Shown: positions 16,121-25,296 of the stretch, piece by piece | Numbering within the stretch: the first letter of the stretch is position 1 | Layout: each line of letters begins with the position of its first letter | Assembly (NCBI GenBank): GCA_965203635.1 | Contig: OZ241903.1 | Span: 2,728,001-2,792,000 of the forward strand | Reading direction: 5' to 3' | DNA: 64,000 nt | Source: Aldehydirespirator sp965203635 | GTDB taxonomy: Bacteria > Actinomycetota > Acidimicrobiia > Acidimicrobiales > Aldehydirespiratoraceae | Notes under the pieces: model-generated | The model's database searches: none | What the model saw: the letters and a program-made list of their open reading frames with translations, nothing else | What the model was told of the DNA's origin: nothing | Position numbers and translations under genes: made by a program

Positions 16121-17476
16121 ATGAAGCGGGTCAAGTTTGGATGCCTGGCTGTGTTGGCAGCGTTCGCGCTGATCGTCTCGGCCTGCGGTGACGATGACGA
16201 GGCGTCGCCGATCCCGACGCAGCCGCCAAGCGAGGACGCGTCCGACGCCCAAGCGGCACCGGAACCAGCCGAGTCGGAGACTGAGCCGGAATCCGAACAG
16301 GCGCCCGCGGCGACAGAGGCACCCGAGGCCACTGATCCGGAGGTGCCGACCGAGGAGACGCCGGACGAAGGCGAGACCGAGCCGTCTGCCGGCCCGGTGA
16401 CGATCGGGCTCCTGTACTCGAACTCGGGCCCCGGAGGCGTGCTTGGGCCGCCGGCCGAGCGGGCGCTACGGCTTGCAGTGGAGGACATCAACGCTGCTGG
16501 CGGGGTCAACGGCTCCGAGGTGCGGATCGAACTGGCCGACACCGCTACCGACCCCGCGGTGGGACGCGATGCCATGGAACGGCTGGTGTCGGAGGCCGCA
16601 GTGGACGTCGTGATCGGCATCCACTCCTCCGCTACCCGTGAGGCGGCCAGGCCACTGGCCGAGGAGTTCGACACGCTCTATCTCTACGGCTCCCTCTACG
16701 AGGGAGGGGAATGCTCTGCTGCGATGTTCAACTCCGGCGAGGTTCCGGCCCAGCATCTCGGCCCGGCCATTCCCTGGATCATGGAGCGCACTGGCGGAAC
16801 CCGGTGGTTCCTGCTCGGCAACGACTACGTGTGGCCCCGGAAGAGCTTCGAGGCCGCCAAGAGGATCATTGAGGACGCAGGCGGCGAGATTGTGGGCGAG
16901 CAGTACGTGCCTCTCGGCACCCAGGACTTCGGCGATGTGCTCGCTGACCTAGCCGCGGCAGACGCCGATCTGATCCTGCCTGCCCTCGTGGGCGGAGACG
17001 CCATCGCGTTCGAACTCCAGGCCCCCGACTTTGGCGCGGGCCAGGACGAAGTGGCCCGTCTGGCCAACATCTACGAGGAAGGGGTGCTGGGCGCCATCGG
17101 GCCAGAACTCACCGCGGGCATGATCGTGACGCTGGGATACGTCAAGGAGGTCGACACCGCCGCCAACCGTTCCTTCGTGGAGAGGTACGTCTCGGAGTTC
17201 GGCCAGGACTTCCCGCCCAACACCTTCGCAGCCCACGTGTATGAACTCGCTCTCCTGTGGGCAGCCGCGGCCAACGATGCAGGAACCGTAGCGGCGGGAG
17301 ACGTGAGCGCTGCGCTCAAGGGCCGGTCTATCGACTCCGTACGCGGTACCGTGACCGTGACCGAGTCGCGCCATCTGGCCCAGCCGATGTTCCTAGTCGA
17401 GATAACCCCCGACGGAGAGCAAGTCATCGTGGAGTCCTTCGAGTCCCTGGATCCCGAAGAAGGCTGCACGCTGTGA
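16121..17476 (+). CDS. ABC transporter substrate-binding lipoprotein (Liv/UrtA/AmiC type)
   Basis: A 451-residue lipoprotein. The signal peptide ends in the lipobox VSACG (Cys about residue 24), followed by about 65 residues rich in Pro, Glu and Ala. The binding domain starts at VTIGLLYSNSGPGGVLG and contains YLYGSLYEGGECSAAMFNSGEVPAQ and WFLLGNDYVWPRKS. That pattern is nearer to the amide/urea-binding branch (AmiC, UrtA) than to leucine-binding LivK. The start is chosen by the strong AAGGAGGAG ribosome site six bases upstream. It leads an operon of transporter, ligase, thiolase and amidase genes under a MarR operator. An amide-containing ligand would fit the downstream amidase, but this is inference. 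Confidence 0.88.
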   Translation: MKRVKFGCLAVLAAFALIVSACGDDDEASPIPTQPPSEDASDAQAAPEPAESETEPESEQAPAATEAPEATDPEVPTEETPDEGETEPSAGPVTIGLLYSNSGPGGVLGPPAERALRLAVEDINAAGGVNGSEVRIELADTATDPAVGRDAMERLVSEAAVDVVIGIHSSATREAARPLAEEFDTLYLYGSLYEGGECSAAMFNSGEVPAQHLGPAIPWIMERTGGTRWFLLGNDYVWPRKSFEAAKRIIEDAGGEIVGEQYVPLGTQDFGDVLADLAAADADLILPALVGGDAIAFELQAPDFGAGQDEVARLANIYEEGVLGAIGPELTAGMIVTLGYVKEVDTAANRSFVERYVSEFGQDFPPNTFAAHVYELALLWAAAANDAGTVAAGDVSAALKGRSIDSVRGTVTVTESRHLAQPMFLVEITPDGEQVIVESFESLDPEEGCTL

Positions 17477-17531
17477 CCACCGCTCCGGCGGTGGCGGGCC
17501 TCGCTAGAGGTGCGATTGCCCAATTCCATCA

Positions 17532-18377
17532 GTGCTGCATGTACTCAACGCTCTCAGCCTCCTAGCGACTCTCGGCCTCACCGCGCTCGGGCTATGGATC
17601 GTCTTCGGGCTGATGAACGTAGTGAACGTCGCCCATGGCGAGTTCGCCATGCTGGGCGCCTACTCGATGGTCGTGCTGACCGAGGCGGGACTCAATCATT
17701 GGGTCGCGGTGGCCATCACGCCCGGGCTCCTGCTGCTGGTCGGCGCCGCATGCGAGCTGACGGTGTTCCGGCGGCTGCGAACCAGGCGGGAGGTCAGCCT
17801 GCTGGCCGCCTTCGGACTCTCGATAGTCATCCGCGAAGTGGTCCAGTTGGTGTTCGGGCGGCAGCAGCGATCGATCCCGAACCCGCTGCGGGGCGGGACG
17901 GAGATCCTCGGCGTCACGTACCCCAGATACCAGCTCCTCGTGATCGCGATCGCCATCGGGGTGCTCCTGGCAGCATGGCTCGTGTTGCGCTACAGCCGGG
18001 CTGGACTGGTCATGAGATCAGTGGTCGCCGACCGGGACCTGGCCGAGACGCTGGGGATCCGAGCGGCGCGGGTGGACACCGTCGCCATGGCGGTGGGAGC
18101 AGCGTCGGCCGGCTTGGCGGGAGCCCTGCTCGCGCCCCGAATCTCAATAGAGCCCACCGCGGGCCTGAACCTGCTGCTCGGCGCATTCCTCGTGGTGATC
18201 GTGGGCGGCTTCCGCAGGGCGAGTGCGGTGGTGCTCGGCGCGGCTGCCGTCGCGGCCATCACCACAGTGGTGGCCCTCTGGTACGACGCAGTCTGGGGGC
18301 AGGTGGCCGCGGTGGCCGCGGCCGCACTCGTGCTCCAGACCCGGGTGGAGACCGGGCTGAGAGGGGTGGTGCGGTGA
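17532..18377 (+). CDS. livH: Branched-chain-type ABC permease (LivH)
   Basis: A 281-residue permease with about eight membrane segments. LWIVFGLMNVVNVAHGEFAMLGAY is the LivH N-terminal signature, and GAASAGLAGALLAPRISIEP and VVIVGGFRRASAVVLGA follow. It follows the binding-protein gene by about 55 bases. Its stop (TGA) overlaps the GTG of the LivM-LivG fusion (GTGA), so the two are translationally coupled. Confidence 0.9.
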   Translation: MLHVLNALSLLATLGLTALGLWIVFGLMNVVNVAHGEFAMLGAYSMVVLTEAGLNHWVAVAITPGLLLLVGAACELTVFRRLRTRREVSLLAAFGLSIVIREVVQLVFGRQQRSIPNPLRGGTEILGVTYPRYQLLVIAIAIGVLLAAWLVLRYSRAGLVMRSVVADRDLAETLGIRAARVDTVAMAVGAASAGLAGALLAPRISIEPTAGLNLLLGAFLVVIVGGFRRASAVVLGAAAVAAITTVVALWYDAVWGQVAAVAAAALVLQTRVETGLRGVVR

Positions 18378-20113
18378 GACTGGAGCTTCGCCGGCCGGTG
18401 CGGGCAGCGTTGATCGTCGGGGCCGCAGTCGTGGCGGTGGCCGCGCTCCAGAACCAGACGGGCTTCTACGCGGACCAGATCGCGCAAGCGGCAACGCTGG
18501 CCCTGTTGGCCGTGAGCCTCGACATCGTGTGGGGCCACGGAGGCATCGTCAGCCTGGGCCAGACGGTCCCGTTCGGTGTCGCCGCCTACCTGACGGCTCG
18601 GCTCACCATGGAAGCGCCGAACATGACGATCCCGATCATTGTGCTGGCCGCCGTGGCGGGATCCGTCGTCGGCTTGCTAATGGGCATGGTGCTCCTGCGC
18701 CGGAGACGGTCGGCCATGACCATCGCCCTGTTCACGATGATGCTGTCGCTTCTGGCGGAGCGGCTCGCCGCCAAGCTCCAGATCATCGGCGGATTCAACG
18801 GCCTCGGCGGGGTGCCCCCCTTCCACCTCGGACCGATCGAGCTGTCGAGCGCCACCCGGGACCTGCTGATCGTCGGGGTATGCGCGGCGACCGTTGTGGG
18901 GACATGGTCGTTGTTGCGGCGCCCGGTGGGGGGCGTGCTCCTGGGAGTGCGCGACTGCGAGCCGCGAATGGCCGCTTCCGGCTACCACACCATCGCCGTG
19001 AAGATCGCCGCAATGGCGGCAGGGGGCGCCGTTGCCGGACTCGGAGGCGCCCTCTACGCGATGCAGGCCGGGTTCGTGTATCCCGGAGTGTTCGGCTTCG
19101 GGTTCATCGCTGACACCTTGCTGTGGACCCTCATCGGCGGATTCGGGACTCTTGTCGGGCCGGTTGCGGCGACGGTCGGGTTGACCCTGCTCGAGGAGTA
19201 CCTCGCCAGCGAGGCGATCGAGTACTGGCTCCTGCTCACGGGGCTCTCCTTCCTTCTTCTGGTGATGTTTGTCGAGGGCGGCCTAGCCATGCAGTTCCGC
19301 CGCTGGCTGGGGCGAGGCCCGCGGACGCCCAACCAGGTCGAGCTAGCCCCGAGGGAGCAGAGCCGAAGGGATCCGTCCCGCTTGCGTGCAGTGTCCCTGA
19401 GTTCCAGTTTCGGTGCCTTTCGAGCTCTGAACGGTGTCGACCTGGATGTGGCCGATCCTGGCGTCTACTGCCTCATCGGGCCCAACGGCGCGGGCAAGAC
19501 GACGCTGCTCGACACATTGTGCGGGTTCCAGCGGATCACCTCCGGTCGGGTCGAATTCGACGGCACGGACCTGACCGATCAGCGGCCCTGGAGGTTCGCC
19601 CGTATGGGCCTCGCACGGAAGTTCCAGACCCCCCATGTGATGGGCTCGCTCACGGTGTCCGAGAACGTTGCCCTGGCCGCGTTCGCTAACGGCCAGAGGG
19701 CGGGTTGGATGTGGAGCCGCACCTGGCACGCGGAGGTCCCATCCGAAGCCATGAACGCGCTGACATCAGCAGGACTGAACGAGCGCCTCGACGCTCTGGC
19801 CGGGGACCTTTCTCACGGCGAGCAGCAGTGGCTCGAGACGGTGCTAGCGCTGTGCACCCGACCCCGTGTTGTCCTGCTCGATGAGCCCACCGCGGGAATG
19901 ACGGCCACCGAGAGCCGCCACGCCGCCCGGCAGCTCCGAGCCATCGCCGCGAGCCAACGAATCCCCCTCATCGTCGTGGAGCACGACACAACCTTCATCA
20001 AGGAGGCTTCCGACCATGTCACGGTGCTCGCCGGAGGCGAAGTGATCGCCGAGGGAACAGTCGAGGAGATCGAAGCGGACCCGCGAGTCAAGGACCTCTA
20101 CTTTGCGCAATGA
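18374..20113 (+). CDS. Fused LivM permease-LivG ATPase
   Basis: One continuous 579-residue frame joins two subunits that are normally separate. Residues 1 to about 310 form a LivM permease (SLDIVWGHGGIVSLGQTVPFGVAAY, VRDCEPRMAASGYHTIAVK). Residues about 335-579 form a LivG ATPase with Walker A GPNGAGKTT, signature LSHGEQQ, Walker B VVLLDEPTAGM and the LivG tail EADPRVKDLYF. A linker of about 30 charged residues lies between. The start is a GTG overlapping the livH stop; an upstream extension of the same open frame is a shadow over livH. The fusion fixes the stoichiometry of permease and ATPase. LivF is encoded later, at 23194. Confidence 0.9.
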   Translation: MRLELRRPVRAALIVGAAVVAVAALQNQTGFYADQIAQAATLALLAVSLDIVWGHGGIVSLGQTVPFGVAAYLTARLTMEAPNMTIPIIVLAAVAGSVVGLLMGMVLLRRRRSAMTIALFTMMLSLLAERLAAKLQIIGGFNGLGGVPPFHLGPIELSSATRDLLIVGVCAATVVGTWSLLRRPVGGVLLGVRDCEPRMAASGYHTIAVKIAAMAAGGAVAGLGGALYAMQAGFVYPGVFGFGFIADTLLWTLIGGFGTLVGPVAATVGLTLLEEYLASEAIEYWLLLTGLSFLLLVMFVEGGLAMQFRRWLGRGPRTPNQVELAPREQSRRDPSRLRAVSLSSSFGAFRALNGVDLDVADPGVYCLIGPNGAGKTTLLDTLCGFQRITSGRVEFDGTDLTDQRPWRFARMGLARKFQTPHVMGSLTVSENVALAAFANGQRAGWMWSRTWHAEVPSEAMNALTSAGLNERLDALAGDLSHGEQQWLETVLALCTRPRVVLLDEPTAGMTATESRHAARQLRAIAASQRIPLIVVEHDTTFIKEASDHVTVLAGGEVIAEGTVEEIEADPRVKDLYFAQ

Positions 20114-20675
20114 AAGCCCACTGCTGATCCCCTACCGGGGCGCGGTGCCCACCATCGGCAAGAACGTGTACATCGCCCCCAACGCCGCGGTCATCGGCGA
20201 TGTCGTCATCGGCGACGAGTCCAGCATCTGGTTCGGAGCGACGGTGCGGGGCGACTTCGGTCCGATCCGCATCGGGGAGCGATGCTCGGTGCAGGACAGT
20301 GCCACCGTCCACGTGTTCCACACCGACTCGGGCCCGGTACCTACACAGATCGGCGACGACGTCACGATCGGCCACGGAGCGGTGATAGAAGGCTGCGTTG
20401 TGGGCGACGGGGTGCTGATCGGCGCCAACGCCGTGCTGCTTCCGGGGGTGTCGGTGGGCGACGGATCGATCGTGGCTGCGTCGGCGCTGGTCAAAGGGGG
20501 CGAGCAGGTGCCCTCCGGTCACGTGGTCGCGGGTGTACCGGCCAAGGTGATCGGGCCGACCAGCGCCGAGTCGCGGTCTCTTGCCCGGTTCTCGGCCGCG
20601 GAGTATGTGGAGCTGCAGGCGGCCTATCGAGCCGGACAGAGCAGCCGGAATGCCATCGGGGGCCGCGGAGAATGA
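20103..20675 (+). CDS. Gamma-carbonic-anhydrase-like hexapeptide-repeat protein
   Basis: A 190-residue left-handed beta-helix protein. Many imperfect hexapeptides such as IGKNVY, IGDVVI, IGDESS and IGERCS are seen. Histidines at HVFHTDSG and IGHGAVIEG fit the metal site of gamma-carbonic anhydrases and the PaaY/CaiE group. The start is a TTG overlapping the previous stop, and its own stop overlaps the ligase ATG (ATGA), so it is embedded in the operon. PaaY-type members act as thioesterases for stalled CoA intermediates, which would fit the CoA ligase and thiolase neighbours. That role is inference. Confidence 0.8.
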   Translation: MRNESPLLIPYRGAVPTIGKNVYIAPNAAVIGDVVIGDESSIWFGATVRGDFGPIRIGERCSVQDSATVHVFHTDSGPVPTQIGDDVTIGHGAVIEGCVVGDGVLIGANAVLLPGVSVGDGSIVAASALVKGGEQVPSGHVVAGVPAKVIGPTSAESRSLARFSAAEYVELQAAYRAGQSSRNAIGGRGE

Positions 20676-22015
20676 GCGGCGCGGGCCACTGGTCCAAAGC
20701 GGAGTCGATGGAGCCCGAGGAACTGCGCTGCCTCCAGGAAGAGAAGCTGAGAGCACAGCTCGCAAGGTTGTACCGGACCTCCGCCTTCTATCGCCGCAAG
20801 TTCGATGACGCCGGCGCAACGCCGTGCGACATCGTGACCTTCGAGGACCTCTCCGGCTTTCCTTTCACCGAGAAGCAGGAACTGAGGGACAGCCAGCGCG
20901 ATCACCCGCCGTTGGGGGCGCACGCCGGCGTGGCCATGGCCGATGTAGCGAGAATCCATGCCACATCCGGAACTACGGGCACGCCCAGCTACATCGGCGT
21001 GACCGAGCACGACAGCGCGCTGTGGCGGGAGGCGGTGGCCCGCGCCTACTTCGCCCAGGGGGTCAGGTCCTCCTCGGTGGTGGTGATCGGCTTCGGCATC
21101 GGATTCTTCGTCGGGGGGCTGCCGGTGCCGCAGGCACTGGCAGCCATCGGGGCTACCGCGATCCCGGTGGGTGTCGGGGCCACCGACCGGCTCGTCAGTG
21201 CAGTCGCCGACCTGACGGCCGATGTGCTCACCTGCACACCGTCCTACGCCGCCCACATCGCCGATCACATCGCTTCTCACCGCGGAACGGACCCCTCGGA
21301 ACTCGGGCTGAAGCGCATCCTTGTGGGCGCCGAGCCGGGCGGGAGCATCCCGGCTGTGCGGGCCGCGCTCGAGCAGGCATGGAACGCCAAGGTCACCGAA
21401 TCCGTCGGCAACGGCGACGTGATCCCGATCCATTCGGGCGAGTGCGAGGCGCAGACCGGAAACCACTTCCTGGTGCCCGACATGGTGCTGCCCGAGATCA
21501 TCGACCCCCACAGCGGCGCAGTCGTGGATGTCGGCTGCCGCCCGGTATGCGGAGAGCTGGTGCTCACCCACCTGGACCGACAGTGCGGAGCGCTGGTTCG
21601 GTTCCGAACCCGTGACCATGTCGAGGTCCGTGGCGACCGGTGCGAGTGCGGCCGGACCGGCCCCAGAATGGTCTGTATCGGCCGGACCGACGACATGCTG
21701 CTGGTGCGGGGCGTCAACGTGTGGCCGTCCGCGATCAAGGACGTCGTCACCGGTTTCGCGCCCCGGGTCACCGGCCATCTCCGGATCGCGCTCGACGGCG
21801 ACGGGCATCATCACGAACCTCCGCTGCATGTGGTCGTCGAAGCCGACCCCGACGCAATCAATCCCAGCGAGATCGAGGCAGCGCTGCGGGCGAGGCTGGT
21901 CGCGACCTGCTCTGTCTCCTTCGTCGCGCCCGGAACATTCCCCCGAACCCACGCCAAGGAGAGGCTCCTATGGCGACGCGACCTGGATCCCGACCCTCGC
22001 CGAGCCGGAGCGTGA
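20672..22015 (+). CDS. PaaK-like aryl/acyl-CoA ligase (AMP-forming)
   Basis: A 447-residue member of the phenylacetate-CoA ligase branch of adenylating enzymes. IHATSGTTGTPSYIG is the phosphate-binding loop, and LVLTHLDRQCGALVRFRTRDHV and GRTDDMLLVRGVNVWPSAIKDVV are the PaaK adenylate-binding and hinge blocks. It would activate a carboxylic acid as its AMP ester and pass it to CoA. CxC (CECGRTGPR) is a zinc-like knuckle common in PaaK relatives. It overlaps the upstream gene by four bases and the thiolase follows after five. Substrate unknown, likely an aromatic or amide-derived acid. Confidence 0.87.
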   Translation: MSGAGHWSKAESMEPEELRCLQEEKLRAQLARLYRTSAFYRRKFDDAGATPCDIVTFEDLSGFPFTEKQELRDSQRDHPPLGAHAGVAMADVARIHATSGTTGTPSYIGVTEHDSALWREAVARAYFAQGVRSSSVVVIGFGIGFFVGGLPVPQALAAIGATAIPVGVGATDRLVSAVADLTADVLTCTPSYAAHIADHIASHRGTDPSELGLKRILVGAEPGGSIPAVRAALEQAWNAKVTESVGNGDVIPIHSGECEAQTGNHFLVPDMVLPEIIDPHSGAVVDVGCRPVCGELVLTHLDRQCGALVRFRTRDHVEVRGDRCECGRTGPRMVCIGRTDDMLLVRGVNVWPSAIKDVVTGFAPRVTGHLRIALDGDGHHHEPPLHVVVEADPDAINPSEIEAALRARLVATCSVSFVAPGTFPRTHAKERLLWRRDLDPDPRRAGA

Positions 22016-22019
22016 ACCG

Positions 22020-23201
22020 ATGACCGCCATGACCTTCGACAATGTGCGGATCCTTGACCGCAGCTACTGGTCGAGCCCCTTCCACCGCTGGCAGGGCGCA
22101 TTCGCCGACGCGTCCCCGATCGAACTGGCAGCCGAGTGCGGCCGCAAGGCCGCTTCCTTGGGTCGCATCGACTTGGAGACCGTCGATCAACTCCACCTCG
22201 GCGTCACGATCCCCTCCCCCGCCGTCTTCTTCGGCGCGCCGCGCCTCGCTTCGCTGCTCGGCGCGCCCGCGACAGTCACCGGTCCCACCATCAGCCAGGC
22301 CTGTGCCACCTCGGCCGCAGTGCTGGCCAGCGCGGCTTCGGCCATCGACCTGGGAGACAGCCGCAGCGCGCTGGCGGTGTGCGCCGACCGAACCAGCAAC
22401 GGACCCCACCTCTATTACCCGCGCTCGTCGGCGGCCCCGGGCATCAGCGAGGACTGGGTGTGGGACAACTTCACCGATCCGGACCTGGGCCACCAGATGA
22501 TCGCGACCGCCGAGAACATCGCGGCCGAGGGCGGCTTCACGCGACGTGACCAGGACCGGATGACCGTGCTGCGCCACGCCCAGTACGAGCAGGCTCTGGC
22601 GTCGGACCGGGCGTTCCAGCACCGCTACATGGTCGAGCCCGAAGTCGCTGCCAGCGGAGGCGCCGGCGGCGGCGACCGGGGACCCCGAGTGGCCACCGAG
22701 CAGACGGTCTCGGCCAAGAGATCGGTCGTGGCATCGGGAACGGTTACCCCACTGAGCCAGACGTTTCCCGCCGACGGCAACGCCGGCGTACAACTCGTCA
22801 GCAAAGATGTCGCCGCGGCCACTACTGGGACCAGCGTCCACTTGCTGGGCTACGCCACCGCCCGAGCCCGTCCGGCCTACATGGGCCAGGCGCCGGTCGC
22901 AGCCGCGCGCTCGCTGCTGGACCGGCTGTCGCTGGGTGCCGGCTCCATCGCCGCGGTCAAGACCCACAACCCCTTCGCAGTCAACGACGTCTACCTCTGC
23001 CGGGAACTCGACCTGGAATGGGAGCAGGTGAACAACTACGGCAGCTCGCTCGTGTGGGGGCACCCGCAAGGACCAACCGGTCTGAGATCGGTGATCGAAC
23101 TGATCGAGGAACTCCGCGCCGAAGGAGGCGGCTACGGGCTGTTCACCGGCTGCGCAGCCGGTGACACCGGAGCCGCGATCGTCGTGAGAGTCGATGCCTA
23201 G
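22020..23201 (+). CDS. Thiolase-family protein
   Basis: A 393-residue thiolase fold protein. The nucleophilic cysteine is in ISQACATSAAV, the first catalytic histidine in VKTHNPFAVND, a second histidine in SLVWGHPQGPTG and the C-terminal cysteine in FTGCAAGDTGAAIVV. All four active-site elements of a degradative thiolase are present, though the usual GGHP reads WGHPQ. It would cleave a 3-ketoacyl-CoA with CoA. It sits five bases after the ligase gene and overlaps livF by eight, inside the MarR-controlled operon. A Gly-rich insert (SGGAGGGDRG) near the middle is unusual. Confidence 0.82.
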   Translation: MTAMTFDNVRILDRSYWSSPFHRWQGAFADASPIELAAECGRKAASLGRIDLETVDQLHLGVTIPSPAVFFGAPRLASLLGAPATVTGPTISQACATSAAVLASAASAIDLGDSRSALAVCADRTSNGPHLYYPRSSAAPGISEDWVWDNFTDPDLGHQMIATAENIAAEGGFTRRDQDRMTVLRHAQYEQALASDRAFQHRYMVEPEVAASGGAGGGDRGPRVATEQTVSAKRSVVASGTVTPLSQTFPADGNAGVQLVSKDVAAATTGTSVHLLGYATARARPAYMGQAPVAAARSLLDRLSLGAGSIAAVKTHNPFAVNDVYLCRELDLEWEQVNNYGSSLVWGHPQGPTGLRSVIELIEELRAEGGGYGLFTGCAAGDTGAAIVVRVDA

Positions 23202-23895
23202 CGCCGCTGCCTCGCCGCTGCTGGTCGCCAGGAATCTGCGGGCCGCATACGGCCGTGTCCCGGTACTTCACGGCGTCTCGCTTCACGTGGGCCGGGCCGA
23301 GATCGTGGCGGTGATGGGACGCAACGGCGCGGGCAAGACGACGCTCGCCTCCGCGCTGGCGGGAACACTCCGGCCCAGCGCAGGCGAGGTTCTCCTCCAC
23401 GGCCGGGACGTGACCGGCCACTCGGCCTCGGCCGTGGCCCGAGCCGGGATGGCCTGTGTACGCCAGGATCAGCCGCTGTTCGGCGAGCTCACGGTGGAGG
23501 AGAACCTGAGCCTGGCCGGTCTCGCCGGTTCCGCTAAGGAGGTCCTGTCGGTGTTTCCGGGAGTGTTCGAGGGCCGGGCTTCTCAGAGGGCGTCCACCCT
23601 TTCAGGGGGCGAGCAGAAGATGCTCGCCTCGGCGCGCTGCCTGTGTTCGGATCAGCCGCTCATGCTCTTCGACGAGCCGACCGAGGGTCTCCAGCCGGCC
23701 AACGTGTCCCACCTGATGCGGCACATGGAAGCGGCACGGGCGAGGGGCTGCGGCGTGCTCCTGATCGAGCAGCACGCCGCGGCAGCGCTTGCGATCGCCG
23801 ACCGCTACTGCGTCCTGGAGAAGGGCGAGATCGTTGCGGAGGGTGTCGCGGACGCCGAGGCGGCAGAGCACGTCTCGGCGCTACTGGCCGTGTAG
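23194..23895 (+). CDS. livF: Branched-chain-type ABC transporter ATPase (LivF)
   Basis: A 233-residue ATPase. Walker A is GRNGAGKTT, the signature is LSGGEQK, Walker B is LMLFDEPTEGLQP, and the switch is LIEQHAAAALAIADRY. DEPTEGL is characteristic of LivF. It completes the second importer with the binding protein, LivH and the LivM-LivG fusion, although four enzyme genes separate them. Overlap with the thiolase gene and eight bases to the amidase show a single transcript. Confidence 0.9.
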   Translation: MPSAAASPLLVARNLRAAYGRVPVLHGVSLHVGRAEIVAVMGRNGAGKTTLASALAGTLRPSAGEVLLHGRDVTGHSASAVARAGMACVRQDQPLFGELTVEENLSLAGLAGSAKEVLSVFPGVFEGRASQRASTLSGGEQKMLASARCLCSDQPLMLFDEPTEGLQPANVSHLMRHMEAARARGCGVLLIEQHAAAALAIADRYCVLEKGEIVAEGVADAEAAEHVSALLAV

Positions 23896-23903
23896 GGGCA
23901 GCC

Positions 23904-25262
23904 ATGACCGAACCATTCGAACTGCTGCTGGACGAGGCGCGGAGCATGCTGGACGCGGGCGAACTGTCGGCGCGGGAACTGACCGCCTCCTGTCTTGATC
24001 GAATCGAGGACCACGAAGCGGAGATAGGAGCCTTTGCCCGGGTGTTCGCCGACGAGGCCTTGGAACGCGCCGCCGAACTCGACGCGTCGCAGCCGCGTGG
24101 AACGCTGCACGGCATACCGGTGGCGGTGAAGGACCTCATCGAGGTGGCCGGACATCCGACTGAGGCAGGCAGCCCGGCCTACTCGGGACACCTCTCCGGT
24201 GGTGACGCGGCAGTGGTGAGCATGCTCCGGCAGGCCGGCGCGATCATCATCGGCAAGACCAACACCCACGAGTTGGCCTTCGGCGTCTCGACCCCGTCCG
24301 CTCGCAATCCGTGGTCGCTTGACCGCATGACGGGCGGATCCTCCGGAGGCAGCGCAGCGGCCCTAGCCGCCGGGATGGTCCCGGCCGCTCTCGGCACCGA
24401 CACGGGAGGATCGGTGCGCAACCCGAGCAGCTACTGCGGAACGGTCGGGCTGAAGACCACGCCCGGGCTGGTGTCACGCGACGGGCTGTTTATGCTCTCG
24501 ACCCGCTACGACGTGATCGGACCGATGACGCGCAGCTGTACCGACGCGCGCCGCTTGCTGACGGCGATGGTCGGCCCGAAGGCGGTCGGGCGGCTCGACG
24601 ACCGCGGCGCGGGCGCTACGGAGATTCTCGTCGGGTTGCCCGCGGCCCCATTCTACGAGGGCATGAACCTGGCCCCCGAGGTCGAGGCTGCGTACCAGAA
24701 GAAGGTCGAACAGCTGATGACCACCGGCGCCTCGATGCGAGAGGTGTCTCCCCCCTCGCACTTGGAGCACAGCGGACCCGGCTCGGTGATAGTGGCTGCC
24801 GAGTCTCTCCATCAGCACCGGCGCGTCCTCACTGAGACGCCTGAGCTGATTTCCGAGGACATCCTCGGGTTCATCTCGCTGGCCGACGGCTTGGCCGCAG
24901 CGGAGCTCGCAGCCGCCCATGCGGCCGTGAGCGGCTTGCAGCGGCAGTGGCTGAGCATCTTCGACGAAGTCGACTTCGTCGTCTGCCCGGTAACTCCCAA
25001 CCATGTCCCGCCCCACGGTTTGAGCGAGCTGGCCGGCGTGCCGCTGATACCGGCCACCACACCGTTGACTTTCCCGATCAACGGCGCCGGGCTTGCCGCG
25101 CTGGCGATACCGGACGGGCCGGCCGGCGACGGCCTGCCCGTCGGGGTCCAGATCATCGGTCCGCCCGGCAGCGACCTCCGCCTGCTGGCCCTGGCCGAGC
25201 GACTGGAGCAGCAGGGCATGATGTCGGCGCCGCTCGCCACTGTCGGAGGGAACTCCGGCTGA
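23904..25262 (+). CDS. Amidase (amidase-signature family)
   Basis: A 452-residue amidase-signature enzyme. The Ser-cisSer-Lys triad is visible: the lysine in VAVKDLIEV, and the serines in MTGGSSGGSAAALAAGM and ALGTDTGGSVRNPSSYCG. The family hydrolyses amides, carbamates or amidated Glu-tRNA. The lack of GatB/GatC neighbours and the catabolic context argue for a small-molecule amidase. It is the last gene clearly in the MarR operon. An acid released by it could feed the PaaK-like ligase. The ATG at 23904 follows the livF stop by eight bases. Confidence 0.88.
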   Translation: MTEPFELLLDEARSMLDAGELSARELTASCLDRIEDHEAEIGAFARVFADEALERAAELDASQPRGTLHGIPVAVKDLIEVAGHPTEAGSPAYSGHLSGGDAAVVSMLRQAGAIIIGKTNTHELAFGVSTPSARNPWSLDRMTGGSSGGSAAALAAGMVPAALGTDTGGSVRNPSSYCGTVGLKTTPGLVSRDGLFMLSTRYDVIGPMTRSCTDARRLLTAMVGPKAVGRLDDRGAGATEILVGLPAAPFYEGMNLAPEVEAAYQKKVEQLMTTGASMREVSPPSHLEHSGPGSVIVAAESLHQHRRVLTETPELISEDILGFISLADGLAAAELAAAHAAVSGLQRQWLSIFDEVDFVVCPVTPNHVPPHGLSELAGVPLIPATTPLTFPINGAGLAALAIPDGPAGDGLPVGVQIIGPPGSDLRLLALAERLEQQGMMSAPLATVGGNSG

Positions 25263-25296
25263 GATTGCGAGACTATTGGCAGACTTGGGCTGACTG

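Noticed and set aside
17510..18373. N-terminal extension of the LivM-LivG fusion frame back over livH
   Set aside because: The extension is Arg/Pro/Gly-rich, overlaps the well-conserved livH frame, and a GTG coupled to the livH stop gives a normal LivM start.
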